Shown here: piece after piece, positions 33,218 to 43,964 of the stretch
Numbering within the stretch: the stretch's first letter is position 1
Layout of the letters: each line of letters begins with the position of its first letter
DNA from: Diplosphaera chodatii
Lineage: Eukaryota > Chlorophyta > Trebouxiophyceae > Prasiolales > Stichococcaceae
Direction of reading: 5' to 3'
Length of the DNA: 64,000 bases
NCBI GenBank assembly: GCA_032358165.1
Contig: JAALGY010000042.1
Span: 868,001-932,000 of the forward strand
Made by a program: the position numbers and the translations under genes
Notes under the pieces: generated by a model
The model's database searches: none
The model's input: the letters and a program-made list of their open reading frames with translations, nothing else
What the model was told of the DNA's origin: nothing

Positions 33218-35412
33218 CTGTGATGGCGAGGAAGCATGGGAGACGGTGTGGAGCTGCTGCTGGCGAGGGTGGGGCAGAGCATGGGGAGCTGGTCGTGGGC
33301 TGGTCGGCAGGCGGTGGGGAGTCTGGCTGGGTTGGCTGAGTGGGCGTCGGAGCAGTGGAGTGGAATGGAAAGCGGTAAGGGAAGTTGCAAATAGCGATGG
33401 AAAAGAGAACCTTTGACCGGAAGGATGTTTTAAGGAGTGGGGTGCTGCCGTCATCGGCAGTGGTGCTTGCGGGGAGGTGCGTGTGATCCAGTCTGGGTGG
33501 TCGATGTGGTCCCGCTGAGCCGTGCGGTGCTGCTGGGCGTCGGTGATGACGGCATGCTCGGCGGCCTCAACGCGGGCGTAGCCTGGGGCGAACCAGCGGG
33601 GGATGGCTGTGGGCTGTGTGGTGGCCAGGGTGATGCGGCCTTGCTGCAGCAGCTCCGATTCCAGGGGGTGTGCCGTGCCAAGGGAGACCTCGTACTCCAT
33701 GAGGTTGCGGTCTTTCTCGCCGTAGCCGTAGATGTCGGGGACGATGGTGAGGTCGGCGAGCTCGGCAAGGAAGTAGGGGCGGTCCATCATCTTGCGGGCG
33801 GGCACGTCACCGTCACCTCCGCTGGCCGAGGGCGCTGTGTCAGCGGCCGCGCGGCGGGTCGGAGGTGACCACATGACGAGATGGCAGGGTCTCCAGGGGG
33901 GCTGGGCGTCGAGGAGGGAGTCAGCGTCGGCGTGCGTAGCGAGGCTGTGGTCGAGGCGCACTTGGTAAAGTGGACCACCGCCTTGGCGGCGCACAAAGCG
34001 GTGGTGAGAGTCAACCTCCCATTGCTCCGAGGCATCGACAGATGGAGGAGGCCGTGTGCCTGGGGCATCAGGCGGGTGTGGGGGCGGCGGGCGGTATTGC
34101 GGGGCCCAGACACCAGCCACACGCAGGCACACTTCCCACGCTGGGGGTCGTGGTGGCTGTGGTGCACGGTGTAGGACAAGGGCCAAGGCAGAGGTGGAGG
34201 GCGCGACGTCTGGCTGTCGAGGTGGGGGTGGTGGCAGAGGTGGGGGTGGTGGGAGCACATGGCCCTGTGAGGAGCCCGCGCGGGGCGGACTGCGGGCGCG
34301 ACGTCGGCTGCGGGTGACAGCGGCGGTGGTGACGGCGGTGTCGGCTGTGCTGGGGGAGGCCGTGGTGCTCGGCGGCGGAGGGTTGGCCATGACTGCCGCC
34401 TGGGACGCCAGTGCGTCTCGAATCAGCTGCAGGCTGTACATGGCGATGCGCTGACCAAGTGGTGCATCGAGGCCGAGGAGGTGTTCCTGGTGGTGGGCGG
34501 CGATGGATAGCGGTAAGGGAAGTGCAAATAGCGATGGAAAAGGACCTTTGACCGGAAGGCTGTTTGTGTATTGCGTTTTTCAACGACTTATATACACAAA
34601 CCATGGAGGGCAGATTGCCGAAGCAACCACTTGCATAGGGTGGGGTGGGTTGGTCCCACACGGAACTAGACCCGAAACTTCCGCCACCGCCAGGGATCGA
34701 ACCCGGTCCCTGAACGGTGTCCAATGAATGGGCGTGGGCGTCGAGGTGGTACGTGTGCCGGATGACGGCGAGTGTGATGGGGACAGGCTGCCGTGCGAAG
34801 ACGGCTCTGAGTGCCCGCACATGTTGGACGAAGGCGGGAGGGCGGGGAAAGGCATGGGCGTCAGGGCGGGCTGCAAGTGGCATGTGGACGGCGTCGAGGA
34901 TGAGAGGCATGTACAGCCAGGAGTTGGTGGGGCGACGGGAGGCTGGCAGTGTGGCGTGGTCGTGGACGATGTTATCTGGCACAAAGGAGGGGAGGCGGCG
35001 GCGTTGTGATGCGGGGCGGGTGGCAGGGGGGGCGGGCAGTAGGCCGTCGGTGGCCAGTGAGCTGTGTGGGCGGCGGAGTGGGGCGAAGCGCGAGGGTCGG
35101 TGAGGGAGCGTCTTGGCGAGGTGGCGGCGGCAGTGGGGTGGTCTCCAAGGGTGCTGCGGCCTGGGCGTCAGCGGCGGGAGGAGGCTCAGCTGGGCTGGAC
35201 GTCGTGGGTGGCGTCGCCGCTGAAGGGCTCGGAGGGTGTGTGCCCGCCGGCTGGCGAGGGGTCTCGGGTGTGGCTGGTGGCAGCGGTACGGCGCGGGTGG
35301 ACTGCCGAGGCGGCAGTGGGGCGGCGGGAAGCGCTGCCATGTCCGCCTGGTTGGTGTTCGCCTCGAGCGCCAGCCGCATGGTGTCATCAAGGGAGGCCCT
35401 GATGACGGCAAG
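33218..35412 (-). mobile_element. Pro-rich ORF of a second retroelement (LINE-B ORF1-like)
   Basis: The minus strand carries a long coding-like region rich in P, S, T, R and A, interrupted by a short B-box element at 34502-34737. Upstream part (35410-34740): RLALEANTNQADMAALP..., Pro-rich linker, then VRALRAVFARQPVPITL. Downstream part (34500-33430): APLGQRIAMYSLQLIRD, Pro-rich linker, PYFLAELADLTIVPDIYGYG, VSLGTAHPLESELL. I recognise no domain. I assign it to LINE-B because both lie in this cluster and it resembles a first ORF preceding an RT ORF, but the link is not shown in the sequence. It ends in a LINE-A-type tail junction at 35413. An unrelated host gene fragment is the alternative. 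Confidence 0.4.
34502..34737 (-). mobile_element. Short B-box element, full-length copy
   Basis: About 236 bp on the minus strand start ATTCATTGGACACCG, carry a pol III B-box-like GGTTCGATCC inside an AGGGA/TCCCT stem, a TATATAAG stretch, and end CTTACCGCTATCCAT. It interrupts the Pro-rich ORF. I find no A box or tRNA cloverleaf, so a tRNA origin is suggested only by the B box. Confidence 0.65.
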
Positions 35413-37695
35413 GCATTGACATTGACATTGATTACATACTGGTGGTGGGCCATTTTGGCCTAGCCACAGGCTCTGGCGGAAAAACCCAGAGCAACATGCA
35501 CAACGAGTCGTGTACGAAACCGTTCACTCCCCGCTGACAGAATGGTTCCACTCAATCCCGGTTGGATGCACACCCCTCCAACTCTGCACATTGATTGTGA
35601 CAACCCCGCAAAAAGGCTGCCAGTTGCCCGGCATCCTGCTGCATAAAGCCTGCCACTGATGTGATGTTGCTGTCCTCAAACAGCTCCGAATGCTGCACCC
35701 TCTGATCCACTAGGGCTGGACACCCCCAGACCATATGCGCCTCATCATCCACCACGCCGCAGCTACACCGCTGACACAGCCGCTCTGCCCGCGGCAGCCG
35801 CTGCCACCTCCCTGTCTCCACCCCCAGCATGTGACTGCCCATGCGAAACTGTGCTAACCGCCGACGACCGGTCTTGGAGGCGACTGCCTGCAAGTAGCCG
35901 GCCAACTGGTAGTTGTCACTGTTCACAGGGCCCCTGACTCCCAGCCACTCACGCACTTTGCGCAAGTCGCTGCCATTCACAGCATCGAAGGTGCGGCTTT
36001 GCAGGTGTGCAGTGACAACAGATGTGTCAATGCGCTGCGGCACGCCGTCAACGATGGGTGACATGAAGTGCAGGAACGAACACACCTGGGCAGCCCAGCA
36101 TGCTGAGCTGCTGGTGCTGCGCCCCGGCCGGGTGGCCAGAGCACAGTTCTCCAGGAATGCCTGCTTGGTGAGGCGGGTGTCCGGCATTGCGACCAGCCGG
36201 TTCCAGAACCGGCAGATGGCCAGCGTTGCCGTGTGCGCCACTGGGAACCGCCCAAGCTCCCCCAACACCGCCACGTTGGGAGTGCCTGTGCGCACGCCAA
36301 GAACAGACCGAAGGAACTTCCGATGAACAAGCTCACAAGTATCCATGCCAGTACCACATAACGCCCCAGGTCCCCATGTTTCAACACCGTATAGCATAAC
36401 AGGACGCACTAGTGCATCAAACAAATGCAGCTGCAGTGCTGGGTCATGCAGGCTCAGGTCATGGCAACGATGCTGCAATGCAAGTGCGGCGCGCTGGGCG
36501 GAGGCCGCTCTGCCGATGCTAGCGGCAGCAAAAGAACTACGAGTAGAGACATCAACCCCCAGATAGGTAAACGAGTCCAGCACTTCGATGGGAGCATGCA
36601 TGTAGGTGAGAACCGGTGGTGCAGCAGCCTGGGCTGCATACACCACGACCTTTGTCTTCTTCACGTTGACGGTGAGGCGCCAGCGCTTGCAGTACGACTC
36701 CAGCAGGTCGAGCTGCGCCTGCAGGCCGCGTACGGACGTGGACACCAGGTCCAGGTCATCTGCATAGAAGAGGGCAGGTGCCTGCACACCACACAGGGTG
36801 GGCAGGTCCAGGTCCCCGCCAGCGGCCTCCAGCTCCGCTTGGAAATCGTCAATGTAAATCCCGAAAAGGGTTGGAGATAGTGGACATCCCTGCTTAACAC
36901 CCAAAGTGCTCTGGAATGTATCGGACATTCCCCCCTCAAACTGCAATGCCATTGGCACATCAGCATACAGTGCCTGCACCCCCCTCAGAAACTCCCCATG
37001 CACCCCAATCCGCTGCAGCTTCTCCCAAAGCAAATCACGAGGTACAGTATCGTATGCCTTCTTGAAATCGACAAAGCAAGAGTACAGAGGCTGCTTATCT
37101 GCCTTGGCCTTCTCGATGAGGGTGCGAACGACGAAGGTTTGATCGGTGGTGCGGTGGTCCTTGCGGAAGCCCGCCTGTCCGCGTGCGCGCAGCTGGTGCT
37201 GCTCGGTCCACCTCATAAGCTTTTCGTTAAGCATGCAAGCATATAGTTTTGCCAACAGAGACCCAACAGCAATGCCACGGTAATTACCCGGATCAGATGT
37301 ATCGCCCCCCTTATGAATTGGCGTGATGCCGCACAATGCCCAGCTCCTTGGCAGCGCTGCAACTCGTTGACACGAGTTAAAAATACATGCAAGACAGGGT
37401 GCAAGCTGCGCCGCTGCAACAGATAAAGCATCCAATTTGAGCAACCCCACCGTTGCTTTGCCTCCGCGCAGGGCTCCTATAGCCTCTTGCACGGCGCCGG
37501 CTGTGAAGGGCGAGTTCAGCTCGCCCCCGTCGGCAAAAGGTGGCGCAGCACCACTACCCGAGGTACCTGCAGTGCTTGATGGAAGTGTGGGGGCATCCAG
37601 TAGTTTACGGAAGGACTCGAGCATCACATCATCTGCTATGGGACAGGACCGCTTCTTAGCAGGTTTGAACTTCTGCCAAAACTTTTTGGAGTTGG
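35413..37695 (-). mobile_element. LINE-A copy lacking the endonuclease
   Basis: Sense order: FWQKFKPAKKRSCPIADD, the linker GALRGGKATVGLLKLDAL, complete RT (FVDFKKAYDTV, GVKQGCPLSP, YADD), thumb, finger CQRCSCG, stop near 35552, 3' UTR and tail at 35413. The frame is open throughout. At its 5' end (37695) it is fused to a LINE-B fragment in a different frame, so the continuous 1040-codon ORF is chimeric. Confidence 0.87.
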
Positions 37696-38655
37696 TAGAG
37701 CGAGCCAAGGTCCCCACGTGCAACAGCAGCGAACTGGGGGTCGCCCTCAATGGCTGCCCGCAGGTCGTCAAGGGACCAGAGGCCCAGGGATGCAGCTCCG
37801 ATGAGGTCGGCGCCGTGGGCGGTGGGGTCTGCGATGGCGCGCCGGCTGAAGAACAGGCGGTCTCGCATGATGAGGCGGTGCGTGTGCTGCTGCTCAGGGT
37901 CCAGGTTGCGCCCGATCCCGATGCGGTGAGCAGCCGCGATGCCGTCGCGCAGGCGTGGCGGGAGCGATGGCACAGTGGCGATGTCCAGAGTGGACGCCAT
38001 GATGGCAGGTCCGAGGCCCCAGCGGTGAAGGGCCCGGGCCGGTGCGTCGGTGTGGGAGATGGAGGATGCCGGGGTCCGCATGAGCTGGAAGCCGTGAATG
38101 GACTTCCACAGCGCCGGCTGCGGCTGGAACAGGCGAAACGCCCGCTTCGCTGCAAGTGCGGTGGCGAAGAGCTCCAGGGCGGGGGCGCCAGCGCCGCCAG
38201 CTCGTCGGGAGAGGCCGCACACCAGTCGCTTCGGGTTGCAGTTGGCGGAGAGGGGGTCGGTGTTGTAGCGATTGCGACTGATGTAGCTGTAGATGATGGT
38301 GTTGAGCTTCGCCAACTGGGAGGCTGTGAGGGAGTCGAAGCTGAGGAGGTGCACCAGCTGCGACTGCAGATTCTGCTTGCCGACGTACGCCCGTCCAAAG
38401 AAGGAGACGGCGTGCTTGGACCACTGCAGGACCGCCTTGCCAATAAGGCCGATCCGGGAGTTGATCTTGTGCTGGCGTGCGTCGACAGCGTCGCTGCCGC
38501 AGCCGACGATGACGCCCAAGTGGTTGACATGTGTGAGGTGTGGGGTGGAGGTGATGCCGGTGGTGGCGCTAGTGTGGGCGGGTTGTCGGGCAGCCGAACC
38601 GAACAGCAAGGACTTGGTCTTGGTGGGGTTGAGCTGGGCGCCTGAGGCCGCAGCG
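37696..38655 (-). mobile_element. LINE-B C-terminal fragment
   Basis: The minus strand is open for about 320 codons: SGAQLNPTKTKSLLFGS (typical of the RT segment after the catalytic loop), NHLGVIVG, then QWSKHAVSFFGRAYVGKQNL and LWKSIHGFQLM. The sequence is unrelated to LINE-A at this position and resembles the post-catalytic part of another non-LTR reverse transcriptase. It joins LINE-A at both ends without its own tail. Confidence 0.65.
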
Positions 38656-38802
38656 AAGGCATTGACATTGACATTGATTACATACTGGTGGTGGGCCATT
38701 TTGGCCTAGCCACAGGCTCTGGCGGAAAAACCCAGAGCAACATGCACAACGAGTCGTGTACGAAACCGTTCACTCCCCGCTGACAGAATGGTTCCACTCA
38801 AT
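38656..38802 (-). mobile_element. LINE-A 3' UTR fragment
   Basis: Tail and 3' UTR only, ending after ttccactcaatcc where a short B-box element begins. Confidence 0.8.
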
Positions 38803-39068
38803 CCTTTTCCATCGCTATTTGCACTTCCCTTACCGCTATCCATTCATTGGACACCGTTCAGGGACCGGGTTCGATCCCTGGCGGTGGCGGAAGTTTCGGG
38901 TCTAGTTCCGTGTGGGACCAACCCACCCCACCCTATGCAAGTGGTTGCTTCGGCAATCTGCCCTCCATGGTTTGTGTATATAAGTCGTTGAAAAACGCAA
39001 TACACAAACAGCCTTCCGGTCAAAGGTCCTTTTCCATCGCTATTTGCACTTCCCTTACCGCTATCCAT
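38803..39068 (+). mobile_element. Short B-box element, full copy plus duplicated 3' part
   Basis: The 3' segment ccttttccatcgctatttgc... (38803-38845) precedes a complete plus-strand copy ending with the same segment at 39027-39068. So a full element of about 220 bp is flanked by or fused to a 3' fragment. B box near 38868-38878; TATATAAG near 38976. Confidence 0.7.
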
Positions 39069-40305
39069 CCAATCCCGGTTGGATGCACACCCCTCCAACT
39101 CTGCACATTGATTGTGACAACCCCGCAAAAAGGCTGCCAGTTGCCCGGCATCCTGCTGCATAAAGCCTGCCACTGATGTGATGTTGCTGTCCTCAAACAG
39201 CTCCGAATGCTGCACCCTCTGATCCACTAGGGCTGGACACCCCCAGACCATATGCGCCTCATCATCCACCACGCCGCAGCTACACCGCTGACACAGCCGC
39301 TCTGCCCGCGGCAGCCGCTGCCACCTCCCTGTCTCCACCCCCAGCATGTGACTGCCCATGCGAAACTGTGCTAACCGCCGACGACCGGTCTTGGAGGCGA
39401 CTGCCTGCAAGTAGCCGGCCAACTGGTAGTTGTCACCGTTCACAGGGCCCCTGACTCCCAGCCACTCACGCACTTTGCGCAAGTCGCTGCCATTCACAGC
39501 ATCGAAGGTGCGGCGTTGCAGGTGTGCAGTGACAACAGATGTGTCAATGCGCTGCGGCACGCCGTCAACGATGGGTGACATGAAGTGCAGGAACGAACAC
39601 ACCTGGGCAGCCCAGCATGCTGAGCTGCTGGTGCTGCGCCCCGGCCGGCTGGCCAGAGCACAGTTCTCCAGGAATGCCTGCTTGGTGAGGCGGGTGTCCG
39701 GCATTGCGACCAGCCGGTTCCAGAACCGGCAGATGGCCAGCGTTGCCGTGTGCGCCACTGGGAACCGCCCAAGCTCCCCCAACACCGCCACGTTGGGAGT
39801 GCCTGTGCGCACGCCAAGAACAGACCGAAGGAACTTCCGATGAACAAGCTCACAAGTATCCATGCCAGTACCACATAACGCCCCAGGTCCCCATGTTTCA
39901 ACACCGTATAGCATAACAGGACGCACTAGTGCATCAAACAAATGCAGCTGCAGTGCTGGGTCATGCAGGCTCAGGTCATGGCAACGATGCTGCAATGCAA
40001 GTGCGGCGCGCTGGGCGGAGGCCGCTCTGCCGATGCTAGCGGCAGCAAAAGAACTACGAGTAGAGACATCAACCCCCAGATAGGTAAACGAGTCCAGCAC
40101 TTCGATGGGAGCATGCATGTAGGTGAGAACCGGTGGTGCAGCAGCCTGGGCTGCATACACCACGACCTTTGTCTTCTTCACGTTGACGGTGAGGCGCCAG
40201 CGCTTGCAGTACGACTCCAGCAGGTCGAGCTGCGCCTGCAGGCCGCGTACGGACGTGGACACCAGGTCCAGGTCATCTGCATAGAAGAGGGCAGGTGCCT
40301 GCACA
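39069..40305 (-). mobile_element. LINE-A fragment fused to LINE-B
   Basis: Covers the C-terminal finger (CQRCSCG) back to just before motif C (FYADDLDL). The 3' UTR is missing because the short element lies at 39068. At 40305 it continues into LINE-B RT sequence in the same frame, making a 622-codon chimeric ORF. Confidence 0.82.
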
Positions 40306-40764
40306 CCGAAGGCGGCAACAGGTCCTTCGATGACCTTGTCGCAGTCCGCGGCGGAGGCGGCGTGGATGGTGGTGACGTCGGCGTGCATGTGGCAAGGGGG
40401 AGCAGCTCCGCCGAAGGGGAGGGTTATGGCTTGCACGGCGCCAGCTGCGACCATGCGTCGAGTGAGAGCGGCGAGAGTCTGGAGCTGCAGGATGTAAAGC
40501 AGTGATGAGGGGGGGCTGCCTTGGAGTGCGCCGCTGTTGATGGGGATGGGGTCGGTGGGGGCGCCGTTGACGCGGATGCGCCCAAGGGTGTCGGTCATGA
40601 AGAGGGCAGCCCAACGCTGGGCGCCCTCCCCGAACCGCATGGCCTCCATGACCCTGAGGGTCCAGGCTCGGTCCATCCAGTCGAAGGCCTTTGCGAAGTC
40701 GAGGAAGAGCATGGCTCCGTCGGTGTCATGGGAGGTGAGCAGGTCTGCGAGCTCGGTGTGGTCC
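40306..40764 (-). mobile_element. LINE-B reverse transcriptase core with damaged active site
   Basis: Minus-strand peptide: MLFLDFAKAFDWMDR (motif A), NSGALQGSPPSSLLYILQLQ (motif B), then MHADVTTIHAAS (motif C, 40374-40385 for HADV). Active non-LTR RTs have two adjacent aspartates here. The second is Val, so this copy cannot be active. It differs from LINE-A throughout, which shows a second LINE family. Confidence 0.75.
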
Positions 40765-41068
40765 AGCCCTAGTAGATCAGAGAGTGCAGCATTCCGAGCT
40801 GTTTGAGGACAGCAACATCACATCAGTGGCGGACTTTATGCAGCAGGATGCCGGGCAACTGGCAGCCTTTTTGCGGGGTTGTCATGATCATTGTGCAGAG
40901 TTGGAGGGGTGTGCATCCAACCGGGATTGAGTGGAACCATTCTGTCAGCGGGGAGTGCACGGTTTCGTACACGACTCGTTGCGCATGTTGCTCTGGGTTT
41001 TCCCGCCAGAGCCTGTGGCTAGGCCAAAATGGCCCACCACCAGTATGTAATCAATGTCAATGTCAATA
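40765..41068 (+). mobile_element. LINE-A 3'-end fragment, plus strand
   Basis: About 55 codons of the C-terminus (from the PALVDQR region), the 3' UTR with both hairpins and the hexamer tail to about 41068, where a short B-box-element fragment follows. Confidence 0.8.
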
Positions 41069-41150
41069 CACAAATATCCTTGCGGTCAAAGGTCCTCTTT
41101 TCCATCGCTATTTGCAACTTCCCTTACCGCTTTCCATTCCATCCACCATC
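41069..41150 (+). mobile_element. Short B-box element fragment
   Basis: The 3' part only: tccttgcggtcaaaggtcct..., the ttccatcgctatttgcaactt block and ccgctttccattccatcc. Confidence 0.65.
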
Positions 41151-41344
41151 GCCAACACCACCCACGTCCTCATCCTCTGCCCGCTCACACGCCCTGCCCT
41201 GCAGTGGCTCTGCGACCTATGGGCTGCCATCGATGGCGGCAACACACCCCCACCCACCCCTGACGTCATCATCGCCGGCGACCCAACGGCATGGCACCCT
41301 GGCCGCCTTGACCTTGAGCTGTGGACCCGGCTTCGGGTCACCTG
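41151..41344 (+). mobile_element. Probable LINE-B finger fragment
   Basis: The plus strand encodes NTTHVLILCPLTRPALQWL and DVIIAGDPTAWHP. A His...Cys-Pro arrangement of this kind is typical of the C-terminal zinc-binding region of reverse transcriptases. It does not match LINE-A. Confidence 0.4.
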
Positions 41345-41640
41345 GCAGCCTTTTTGCGGGGTTGTCATGATCAATGTGCAGAGTTGGAGGGGTGTGCATC
41401 CAACCGGGATTGAGTGGAACCATTCTGTCAGCGGGGAGTGCACGGTTTCGTACACGACTCGTTGTGCATGTTGCTCTGGGTTTTTCCGCCAGAGCCTGTG
41501 GCTAGGCCAAAATGGCCCACCACCAGTATGTAATCAATGTCAATGACACGACTCGTTGCGCATGTTGCTCTGGGTTTTTCCGCCAGAGCCTGTGGCTAGG
41601 CCAAAATGGCCCACCACCAGTATGTAATCAATGTCAATGT
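41345..41640 (+). mobile_element. Two stacked LINE-A 3' UTR fragments
   Basis: 41345-41544 holds the last ~25 codons, 3' UTR and tail. 41545-41640 is a second, shorter 3' UTR and tail inserted directly behind it. Confidence 0.8.
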
Positions 41641-43135
41641 CACCTACCTACAGAAGGCCTGGGACGCCCACTGTGCTGTCCATCATGGTGGACCGGCTCT
41701 TGTTAGATCCAGTTTGCAGCGGTTTGGGGGAGCCTGCTCTAGACTGGCGTCTGGCATCAACTGCGCCGCCTTGCCATCGACAGCCGACACTCACAGCCCA
41801 TCCTGGACTCCCACCGCCACTCCCCTTCATCTACACCTTCACACCTCGTCAGCCAGCACCAGCCTTCACCTTCACCTTCACTTTCAGTCCCCTCCTGGAC
41901 TCCCACCGCCGCTCACCTTCACCTACACCTTCACACCTCGCCAGCCAGCACCCGCCGTCTTCCTCACCTGCACTTTCAGTCCCCTCCTGGACTCCCACCG
42001 CCGCTCACCTTCACCTACACCTTCACACTTCGTCAGCCAGCACCAGCCTTCACCTTCACCCTCACTTTCAGTCCCCTCCTGGACTCCCACCGCCGCTCAC
42101 CTTCACCTACACCTTCACACTTCGTCAGCCAGCACCAGCCTTCACCTTCACCCTCACTCTCAGTCCCATCCTGGACTCCCACCGCCACTCGCCTTCGCCT
42201 TCGCCTACACCTTCACACCTCACCTGCCAGCAACCGCCGTCGCCTTCACCTTCACTTTCAGTCCCATCCAGGACTCCCATCGCCACTCACCTTCGCCTAC
42301 ACCCTCACACTTCGTCAGCCAGCATTCGTCGTCACCTTCACCTTCACTTTCACTCCCATCCAGGACTCCCACGGCTGCTCACCCTCACTTACACCCTCAC
42401 ACTTCGTCAGCCAGCATTCGCCTTCATCTTCACCATCACTTGCAGTCCCCTCCTGGACTTCCACCGCCGCTCACCCTCACCTACACCGTCACACCTTGCC
42501 AGCCAGCGCCAGCTCTCACCTTCACCTTCACTTTCAGTCCCCTCCTGGACTCCCACCGCCGCTCACCTTCACCTACACCTTCACACTTCGTCAGCCAGCA
42601 CCAGCCTTCACCTTCACCCTCAGTCTCAGTCCCATCCTGGACTCCCACCGCCACTCGCCCTCGCCTACACCTTCACACCTCACCTGCCAGCAACCGCCGT
42701 CGCCTTCACCTTCGCTTTCAGTCCCATCCAGGACTCCCGTCGCCACTCACCTTCGCCTACAGCTTCACACTTCGTCAGCCAGCTTTCGCCGTCACCTTCA
42801 CCTTCATTGTCAGTCCCATCCTGGACTCCCACCGCCGCTCACCCTCACTACACCTTCACACTTCGTCACCCAGCATTCGCCTTCATCTTCACCGTCACTT
42901 GCAGTCCCCTCCTGGACTTCCACCGCCGCTCACCTTCACCTTCACACCTTGCCAGCCAGCACCAGCCTTCGTCTTTACCTTCACTTTCAGTCCCATCCTG
43001 GACTCCCACCGCCGCTCACCTTCACCTACACTTTCGAACCTTGCCAGCCAGCGCCAGCCTTCACCTTCGCCTTCACTTTCAGTCCCATCCTGGACTTCCG
43101 CCTCCGCTACTCGTCCCAGCCCGGACTCCAACCAC
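41641..43135 (+). repeat. 92-bp pyrimidine-rich minisatellite with unique lead-in
   Basis: From about 41780 to 43130 some 15 copies of a 92-bp unit repeat. The landmark tcctggact occurs at 41801, 41893, 41985, 42077 and 42169, each 92 bp apart; later units vary by a few bases or are truncated. The unit is C/T-rich on the plus strand, so stops are rare and two frames stay open for more than 500 codons. The lead-in 41690-41800 recurs inverted at 53725-53835. Confidence 0.85.
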
Positions 43136-43446
43136 CGCGTACCTTCAAGACCAAGAACAAGACCAAGAACGAGACCAAGACCACGACCTTAGTAGCATGA
43201 CACCTAGCAGCGGTCACCCGCGGACCCCGCGTGGCTGGAGGCGTCTACCTCAGAAGACCCTGGAGCCCGGTGTTGTGCGTGGCGGACAGCTTGCGGCGTC
43301 AGCCGCCGGCCCTCTGTTGCTTGCCAGCGCCAGCCCTCTGTCATCTTGGGTTTGGCTGCTTTCACCAGCATGCAGGGCGCCTCGCGGCGTATCCGGTCCC
43401 AGCGGGCCCAGAGCTCGGCGTACTTGTACGCAACCGGTCCCTGCAT
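43136..43446 (-). mobile_element. LINE-A endonuclease-region fragment
   Basis: 43204-43446 on the minus strand matches 47131-47372, the 5' part of the LINE-A ORF (MQGPVAYKYAELWARWD). The short piece 43136-43200 (accaagaacaagaccaag repeats) recurs at 43893-43965. Confidence 0.7.
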
Positions 43447-43964
43447 GTCTGCGCGGGGTTTTCTGGGTTTACCCGCGGGTGCCGTGGCACGTGGACAGAC
43501 ACACGTTACGACTCTTCAGGATTAGACACTCGCCTTGCTGCCGCCGCCGCCAGGTCCCCGCACTTGTACGACCATTAGGTAGCCTTCCTCATCGGGACTA
43601 TTGCCTTTCGCTGGTCTCATGGGCCCTGCATTCCCTTGTGGTTTCAGTGTCCTCCATTGACATATTTCGAACAGAGCGTTTTAATGACCTACCCAGCCGC
43701 CCTCACGTTCCCACGTGAGACGCCGCATTGTGCCGCAGAGCCTTGTTCATTGAGCTTGGTTCTGGTCTGGACGCCCTATGTAAAAAACAAACAAACAAAC
43801 AAACAAATACACCTTCACACCTTGCCAGCCAGCACCAGCCCTTATCTTCACCATCACTTGCAGCCCCCTCTTGGACTCCAACCACCGCGTACCTTCAAGA
43901 CCAAGAACAAGACCAAGACCGAGACAAAGACCAACACCTTAGTAGCATGACACCTAGCAGCGGT
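43447..43964 (+). mobile_element. (CAAA)n-tailed short element, copy 1
   Basis: Begins tgtctgcgcggggttttctg, runs about 340 bp without a convincing ORF, and ends ctggacgccctatgtaaa followed by CAAA repeats at about 43785-43805. The same order occurs at 51474-51898. After the tail comes a truncated minisatellite unit (43806-43892) and the accaagaac block. A tailed, non-coding retroelement is the simplest reading. Confidence 0.65.

Noticed and set aside
33200..34441. Pro-rich minus ORF as an ordinary host gene
   Set aside because: It lies wholly inside the retroelement cluster, is interrupted by a short B-box element and ends at LINE-A junctions, so I list it as a probable retroelement ORF with low confidence.
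38855..38900. Possible tRNA gene at the GGTTCGATCC motif
   Set aside because: A T-arm-like hairpin is present, but no matching acceptor stem, D-arm or anticodon arm lies upstream. The motif is kept only as a B-box of the short repeat.
41631..43718. 695-codon plus-strand ORF rich in His, Ser, Pro and Thr
   Set aside because: It runs through the 92-bp minisatellite, whose unit length is not a multiple of three. Two other frames are also long, so openness reflects pyrimidine bias rather than coding.
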